In this document: piece by piece, positions 5,411 to 9,648 of the stretch | Layout of the letters: each line of letters starts with the position of its first letter | Numbering within the stretch: the first letter of the stretch is position 1 | Assembly: GCA_050015935.1 (NCBI GenBank) | Contig: JBEKAL010000153.1 | Location: 1-9,648 of the forward strand | Source of the DNA: Roseiarcus sp050015935 | GTDB taxonomy: Bacteria; Pseudomonadota; Alphaproteobacteria; Rhizobiales; Beijerinckiaceae | Direction of reading: 5' to 3' | DNA: 9,648 bases | Position numbers and translations under genes: made by a program | Notes under the pieces: generated by a model | Databases searched by the model: none | The model's input: only the letters and a program-made list of their open reading frames with translations | Told to the model about the DNA's origin: nothing

Positions 5411-5563
5411 GGCGGAGCCGCGCGATCAGTCCGGGCGCGGCGACGCGCGCCGCCCCGCGAAGAATCGAATTTGGCGCGGCTGCGGCGTGCGTCCGTCGAG
5501 CCGCAATCGGAAGGTCTCTTTCGTCGGCGAGCTTACGGCTCCCCCAGACCGAACCGGACGCCG

Positions 5564-5583
5564 AACCCTTTAGCTAGGGTTTT
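5564..5583 (+). terminator. Weak intrinsic-terminator-like hairpin downstream of aroQ
   Basis: AACCCT (5564-5569) and AGGGTT (5576-5581) pair around a 6-base loop, and the stem runs into a stretch of four T. The stem is short and only moderately GC-rich and it lies about 155 bp after the aroQ stop, so it is at best a weak terminator. Confidence 0.25.
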
Positions 5584-5597
5584 GCCGCGCAAGGGGA

Positions 5598-5624
5598 TTG
5601 ACGCCCCGAAGGCGGCGATATGAT
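5598..5624 (+). promoter_or_regulatory. Promoter-like TTGACG-N15-TATGAT for the STAND gene
   Basis: TTGACG (5598-5603) and TATGAT (5619-5624) each match five of six sigma-70 positions. The spacer is 15 bases, two short of the optimum, which would make the promoter weak or activator-dependent. Initiation here would give a leader of about 90 bases before the ATG at 5722, starting at the strong hairpin at 5632. Confidence 0.45.
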
Positions 5625-5631
5625 TTAGCGA

Positions 5632-5652
5632 GCGTCCGGCGGGCGCGGACGC
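5632..5652 (+). repeat. 7-bp hairpin in the putative STAND leader
   Basis: GCGTCCG (5632-5638) and CGGACGC (5646-5652) are perfect complements around a 7-base loop. An overlapping alternative stem can form between GGCGGGC (5638-5644) and a GCCCGCC just downstream, so two mutually exclusive structures are possible in the leader RNA. Function unknown; GC richness makes chance stems common. Confidence 0.4.
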
Positions 5653-5721
5653 CGCGCCGCCCGCCGCCAGTCGAGGCCGAGACGGAACAGGCTGAGACCC
5701 GGCGCCTCTGGGCTTGGCGAG

Positions 5722-8700
5722 ATGGAGCCGCGCAAGGAATACCGCATCTTTATTTCGTCGCCCTCGGACGTCGTCGCCGAGCGGCGGCGGGTGGAGCGCG
5801 TCGTCGATCGTCTCGGCGGCGAAATCGGCGACGCCGCAAAGCTGACGGTCGTCAGGTGGGAATCTTCTTATTATACCGCCGACAAGGACTTTCAGGCGCA
5901 GATCGTCGCGCCTTCGCAAACCGACATCGTCCTGTGCATCTTCTGGAAACGTTTGGGTTCGCCGCTGCCCGACGCCTATCGGCGCGACGACGGCTCCGCG
6001 CCCACAGGGACGGAATTCGAATTCGAGGACGCCATGAGGGCCGCGCGCGAGCGCGGCGCGCCGGACGTGCTGACCTACCGCAAGACGGCCGAAGTGCTGC
6101 TGAGCGCCGAGAGGCTCGACCAGGAGCAGGCGCAGTGGCTCGCGTTCAATCGCTTCTGGAAGCTCTGGTTCGTCGGCGAAGCGGGACATTTCATCGCCGG
6201 GTACCATGATTTCGCCACGACTGACGAATTCGAGGCGTTGGTCGAGCAGCACCTGCGGCAATGGCTGGAGCGCCGCGGCGTCCTCGGCGGCGGGGTCGTT
6301 TGGCCAATCGAACGGCTGGGCTCGCCGTTTCGCGGTCTGGAGCCGTTTGACGAGGATCACGCCGCGGTGTTTTTCGGCCGCCGACGCGTCGTGGAGCAGC
6401 TGCGCGAGCGGTTGAGCGAGGCGGACAGCCCGTTCTTGCTGGTGCTGGGCATGAGCGGCGCGGGCAAGTCGTCGCTCGTCCGGGCGGGGCTCGCGCCGCG
6501 TCTTCGCCAACCGGGCGCGATCCCCGGCGTCGACGTCTGGCGGCGCGCGGCGATCAGGCCAACCGAATCCGGGGGCGATCTCATTCTCGGCTTGGGAAAC
6601 GCGCTCTACGCCCCCGAGGCTCTGGCCGAACTCGGAGCGGGAGACAATGCGACGCCGGCGGAATTCGCCGCTCTGACGAGGGCCGCGCCGATCGCCGCCG
6701 CCAACGCGGTCCATCAGTCCTTGAGGCGGATCGCCGCGGCGCGCCAGCGCGCCGAGGGGTTCGACCGGCCGGCGGAAGTTCGGCTGTTGCTGGTCGTCGA
6801 TCAGCTCGAGGAAATCTTTCAGTTCGCGCGCGAAGACTTCGAAGGCTTCGCCGCGGCGCTGGCGGGCCTCGTTCGGTCCGGCGGCGTTTGGGTCGTGGCG
6901 ACGATGCGCAGCGACTTCTACGCCGAGTTCCAATCGGTCGCCGAGCTGGTCGCGCTCAACGGCGAGGGCCTTTCGTTCGATCTCGCGCCGCCGAGCCCCG
7001 CGGAGATCGAGGAGATCGTCAGGGCGCCGGCCAAGGCGGCCGGCCTGGGTTACGAACGGCGCGCGCAAACCGGCCTCGGCCTCGACGACGAGCTCATCGC
7101 CGCGGCGCGCCAGCCCGGATCCTTGCCGCTGCTGCAGTTCACCCTCGACGAGCTGTTCAACGATCGCGACCGCGCCGAGAGCGCGCTGACGATCGCCGCC
7201 TACGATCGTCTCGGCGGTCTCGAAGGGGCGATCGAACGGCGCGCCGAAGGGGCGTTCGGCGCGCTCGACGCCGCCGCGAGGGGCGAACTGCCCGCGCTGC
7301 TCAGGGAGATGGTGACCTGGGCGGGATTGGAAACCGCGAGCGGCCGCGTCGGTCGGCGCGAACGGCTCGTCAAGCCGGAGGGCCGCGCGCGCCTGCTCGA
7401 GGCGTTCGTCGCCGCGCGTCTGCTGATCGCCGACCAGCAGCGCGTCAGCCTCGCGCACGAGGCGTTCATCACCCGCTGGCCGCGCGCCGCCGCGCTGATC
7501 GAAGCGGATCGCGAGTTCTTACGCGCGCGGGCGCGCGTCGAGGCGGCCGAGACGCAATGGCGCCAGGAAGGCCGCCGTCCCGAATTTCTGCTGCCGCGCG
7601 GGCGCCCGCTCGCCGAGGCGGCCGAAATCCTCGCCCAGCGTCGCGAAGCGCTCGACGGCGAAGCGATCGCGTTCATCGAAGCGTCCCAGGACGCGGAAAA
7701 CGCCCGGCTCGAAGAGGAGCGGCGGCGCGAGGCGGAACGGCTGCGCGCCGAGGAAGCGGCCAAGCGCAAGCGCCTCGAACGTTTCGCGGTCGTCGTCACC
7801 GCTCTGCTCTTGGTCGCCGTCGGCGCGGCGGTCTATGCGCTCGACCAGCGCCGTCTGGCGATCGACCGCGCCGAGCAGGCGGAACACAATTTCGCGCTGG
7901 CGCTGGACGCGACGTCCGACCTCGTCGCCAAGGTCCAGGCCGGCGGCATGACCGTCGCCATCTCGCGCAATCTGCTGACCGCCGCCAAAGGGGTCATCGA
8001 TCGGCTGGAGTCGATCAAGGACGCGCCGGCCGTCGACGAAGCGCGCATTCGATTATTGGACGCATTCGCGCTGCTGCATTTGCGCGAAGGCTTGACGAGC
8101 CAAGCGCTCGGCCAGGCGCGCGAAGCCGAGACGATCGCGCGCGCGCTCGCCGCGCAGAGCGCGCCCGATCCGAAGGCGGCGCCGCTGCTCGCCGCCAGCG
8201 AGGAAAAAGTGGGCGAGACTCAAATCGCCTCCGGCGCGTTCGCGCAAGCGGCCGTCGAATGGGAACAGGCGCGCGCGTTCGCCGATCCGGCCGCCGCCGC
8301 CGATCCCGGCGACGGCGCGCGGCAGGATTTGCGCGCGTCCGTTCACCGCGGCTTGGGCGAAGCGCTCGCCGCCCGGGGCGATATCGGCGGCGCGCTCGAG
8401 GAGTTCCAGACCGCGGTGTCGGCGCTCGACCGGCCGACGATCACGGCTTCGGACAACGCGTCTTGGAAGCAGGGCCTCGCCATCGCTCGGATGCGCCTCG
8501 CCGAAGCGTTGCTGACGCAGGGCGACCTTGCAAAGGGCGCCGAAACGTACCGTGAGGCTGCGGACGCCATGCAGGCGGTCAGCGATCAGTTTCCGGCCCA
8601 CGGCGGATACTCGGCGTCCCTCGCTCTCGCGCGCCGCGGTCAAGGCGACGCGCTGGCGCGCGCCGGCGACTGGCCGGGCGCGATCAAGGCCTATCAGACC

Positions 8701-9399
8701 GCGCTCGCGATCGAGCGGATCGTCGCCGCCAAGGATCCGAGCTCCGCGGCTCATGGCGGCAACTACGCGGTGACGCGCGCGATCCTCGGCGACGCTTTGC
8801 GCGAAACGAAGGATCTGACCGCCGCTTTCGATCACTTGCAGGCCGCGATTGCGCTTCTGGCGCCTTTGGTCGCCGCCGATCCGGCGAATGCGATCCGGAA
8901 GGCGCAACTCGCCCTCGCGTATCGGCTGCGCGGGCGCACGCGGCTGGAAACGGGCGACGTCGCCGGGGCCGCGCGAGATTTTCAAGATGCGACGACGATC
9001 TGGCGCGACCTTGGAGCGCTCGATCCCGACAACGCCGCTTGGCGGTTTGGCATGGCCTTGACCGAGGTCGGCGCGGCGACGGCCGCTTCACGCGGCGGCG
9101 ACGCCGCCGCGGCGCGCGCGCAATTCGAAACGCCGATCGCGACGATGCAAGGCCTGACCGCGCTCGATCCGGCCAACGCGGATTGGCGGCGCGCCCTGGA
9201 GATCGCCCATCTTCGTCTCGGCGAGGCTCTGGCGGGCGCGCCGGACCCCGTTGGCGCGCGGCGCGAGTTCGAAGCCGCGCTGGCGATCGCGCGTGGGCTC
9301 GCCGACAGTCGCCCGGAGAACGGCGTGTGGCGAAACGAGGCCGACGCGATCGGCGCGCGACTGGCCGCGAACGACGGCGCGGGCTCGGCGCCGAAATGA
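5722..9399 (+). CDS. DUF4062-nSTAND1 NTPase-TM-TPR protein, candidate immune-type STAND
   Basis: This gene encodes 1225 aa. Residues 6-~105 form a DUF4062 domain (YRIFISSPSDVVAERRRV at 7-24; DIVLCIFWKRLGSPLP; GTEFEFEDA at 96-104), a possible effector or signalling module; residues 106-196 are its usual helical extension. The nSTAND1 module starts near 197 (SPFRGLEPFDEDHAAVFFGRR), with Walker A GMSGAGKS (243-250, K249), Walker B LLLVVDQLEE (355-364, D360), sensor-like TMRSDF (394-399), LPLLQF (468-473) and the hallmark AHEAFITRWPR (578-588). A charged coiled coil (about 657-687) leads to one transmembrane helix (about 688-707), then about seven to nine TPR-like repeats of ~50 aa to the end. 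Flanking charges (KRKR before the helix) favour N-in, C-out. STAND proteins oligomerise on ligand binding and activate an effector; many bacterial ones are antiviral. It is a lone gene. ATG 5722 follows a weak GGCGAG. Defence is inference; a signalling role is possible. Confidence 0.9.
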   Translation: MEPRKEYRIFISSPSDVVAERRRVERVVDRLGGEIGDAAKLTVVRWESSYYTADKDFQAQIVAPSQTDIVLCIFWKRLGSPLPDAYRRDDGSAPTGTEFEFEDAMRAARERGAPDVLTYRKTAEVLLSAERLDQEQAQWLAFNRFWKLWFVGEAGHFIAGYHDFATTDEFEALVEQHLRQWLERRGVLGGGVVWPIERLGSPFRGLEPFDEDHAAVFFGRRRVVEQLRERLSEADSPFLLVLGMSGAGKSSLVRAGLAPRLRQPGAIPGVDVWRRAAIRPTESGGDLILGLGNALYAPEALAELGAGDNATPAEFAALTRAAPIAAANAVHQSLRRIAAARQRAEGFDRPAEVRLLLVVDQLEEIFQFAREDFEGFAAALAGLVRSGGVWVVATMRSDFYAEFQSVAELVALNGEGLSFDLAPPSPAEIEEIVRAPAKAAGLGYERRAQTGLGLDDELIAAARQPGSLPLLQFTLDELFNDRDRAESALTIAAYDRLGGLEGAIERRAEGAFGALDAAARGELPALLREMVTWAGLETASGRVGRRERLVKPEGRARLLEAFVAARLLIADQQRVSLAHEAFITRWPRAAALIEADREFLRARARVEAAETQWRQEGRRPEFLLPRGRPLAEAAEILAQRREALDGEAIAFIEASQDAENARLEEERRREAERLRAEEAAKRKRLERFAVVVTALLLVAVGAAVYALDQRRLAIDRAEQAEHNFALALDATSDLVAKVQAGGMTVAISRNLLTAAKGVIDRLESIKDAPAVDEARIRLLDAFALLHLREGLTSQALGQAREAETIARALAAQSAPDPKAAPLLAASEEKVGETQIASGAFAQAAVEWEQARAFADPAAAADPGDGARQDLRASVHRGLGEALAARGDIGGALEEFQTAVSALDRPTITASDNASWKQGLAIARMRLAEALLTQGDLAKGAETYREAADAMQAVSDQFPAHGGYSASLALARRGQGDALARAGDWPGAIKAYQTALAIERIVAAKDPSSAAHGGNYAVTRAILGDALRETKDLTAAFDHLQAAIALLAPLVAADPANAIRKAQLALAYRLRGRTRLETGDVAGAARDFQDATTIWRDLGALDPDNAAWRFGMALTEVGAATAASRGGDAAAARAQFETPIATMQGLTALDPANADWRRALEIAHLRLGEALAGAPDPVGARREFEAALAIARGLADSRPENGVWRNEADAIGARLAANDGAGSAPK

Positions 9400-9545
9400 A
9401 GCGCGCAGGCGCCTCTGGACGCGCCGAAACGCACGAGCGGCCGCGCGCGCTTTAGCTCAAGGCGTCTCGGCGAGATCGCTTTTCTCACTCTTTTTGAGAG
9501 ACCTGACCATTTTGTGAAACTTATTCTCATACGGTTTCCGGATGA
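9400..9545. other. Downstream flank of the STAND gene, no gene seen
   Basis: The first part is GC-rich like the rest, but from about 9470 to 9540 the base composition becomes clearly less GC-rich (for example TTTTCTCACTCTTTTTGAGA). A 5-bp stem TCTCA/TGAGA at 9483-9499 is not followed by a T-run and is too short to call a terminator. No convincing reading frame is present. Confidence 0.4.
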
Positions 9546-9648
9546 TCACCTCGGGTTGGCGATTTTCGGCCAGCAGTGGAAGCCGGCTTGGCTCTTGATC
9601 TTTTCATGGTCGCTGGCGAGCGCGGCGCATCGCGACGAGACGATCTCT
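9546..9648 (-). CDS. Possible partial gene end running in from the right edge
   Basis: One minus-strand frame is open from the right edge to a TGA at 9546-9548 (33 codons). It ends with ASDHEKIKSQAGFHCWPKIA and then NPR. The residue mix (Trp, Cys, His, Lys, Phe rather than only Ala/Arg/Pro) looks more protein-like than the usual shadow frames, but I do not recognise it. A second minus-strand frame is open over the same stretch, with an internal MKRSRAKPAS, so the assignment is uncertain. Confidence 0.2.
   Translation of the reverse strand, partial: EIVSSRCAALASDHEKIKSQAGFHCWPKIANPR

Larger units (their letters stand above)
5411..5721. other. Intergenic control region between aroQ and the STAND gene
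   Basis: These 311 bases carry no gene. They contain a possible weak terminator hairpin (5564-5583), a promoter-like pair (5598-5624) and strong GC hairpins (5632-5652 and an overlapping alternative reaching about 5670). An antisense frame that covers most of this interval continues far into the STAND gene and is judged a shadow. The pieces are consistent with end of aroQ transcription and independent transcription of the STAND gene with a structured leader. Confidence 0.5.

Noticed and set aside
5435..5456. GC-rich stem just after aroQ as an intrinsic terminator
   Set aside because: Six-pair stems such as GGCGCG/CGCGCC exist but no T-run follows and alternative pairings abound in this GC-rich stretch.
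5533..7458. 641-codon open frame on the minus strand opposite the STAND gene
   Set aside because: Its translation is Arg/Ala/Glu/Gln-rich low-complexity without domains, it lies wholly antisense to a gene with clear conserved motifs, and such long antisense frames are expected in GC-rich DNA.
6888..8555. 555-codon plus-strand frame overlapping the STAND gene in another phase
   Set aside because: It is extremely Arg-rich with no motif, and the in-phase STAND frame has continuous conserved nSTAND1 features through the same bases.
9483..9499. Terminator after the STAND gene
   Set aside because: The stem is only five pairs, AT-containing, and has no T-run after it on the coding strand.
1..9648. 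tRNA, rRNA, CRISPR array or attachment-site duplication
   Set aside because: No cloverleaf-like sequence, no regularly spaced repeats and no obvious paired direct repeats were found on reading both strands.

Overview
The window is very GC-rich DNA with alphaproteobacterial gene content and codon use, probably from the order Hyphomicrobiales. A methanotroph-like or rhizobium-like host is plausible, but that is inference; no rRNA, tRNA or other taxonomic marker is present. The left 1.5 kb is accessory, scrambled DNA, and the rest carries five intact genes.

Left region (1-1507): a mosaic of broken genes. I recognise the C-terminal end of an IS4-type transposase (+), the N-terminal HTH part of an IS630-type transposase (-) with one element end still joined to a TA dinucleotide, the first ~34 codons of a PAPS-dependent sulfotransferase that the IS630 element interrupted (-), a piece of an FkbM-type methyltransferase (-), the start of an IS1380-type transposase (+), the C-terminal part of a family-2 glycosyltransferase (+) and the C-terminal tail of an IS5-type transposase (+). 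This looks like the wreckage of a surface-glycan gene cluster broken up by insertion sequences. From 1508 to about 2190 I see no convincing gene.

Middle region (2191-5410): two tandem paralogous genes for small secreted proteins of unknown function (2249-2734 and 2813-3265, about 64 % identical over the mature parts). Each is preceded by the same promoter-like pair, TTGGCG-N16-TAAACT. Convergent to them is an MFS metabolite transporter (3283-4701, -). It is divergent from a type II 3-dehydroquinate dehydratase, aroQ (4961-5410, +). The transporter/dehydroquinase pair would fit uptake and use of quinate or shikimate, but no other gene of that pathway is in view.

Right region (5411-9648): a 311-bp intergenic stretch with a promoter-like pair and strong hairpins leads into one very large gene (5722-9399). 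It encodes a 1225-aa protein with an N-terminal DUF4062 domain, an nSTAND1 P-loop NTPase module, a coiled coil, one transmembrane helix and an array of roughly 50-residue TPR-like repeats. This is the most interesting item: it has the tripartite layout (effector, STAND switch, repeat sensor) of bacterial immune-type STAND proteins, but a membrane helix separates the switch from the presumed sensor. The last 249 bp hold no recognisable gene apart from a possible fragment running off the right edge.
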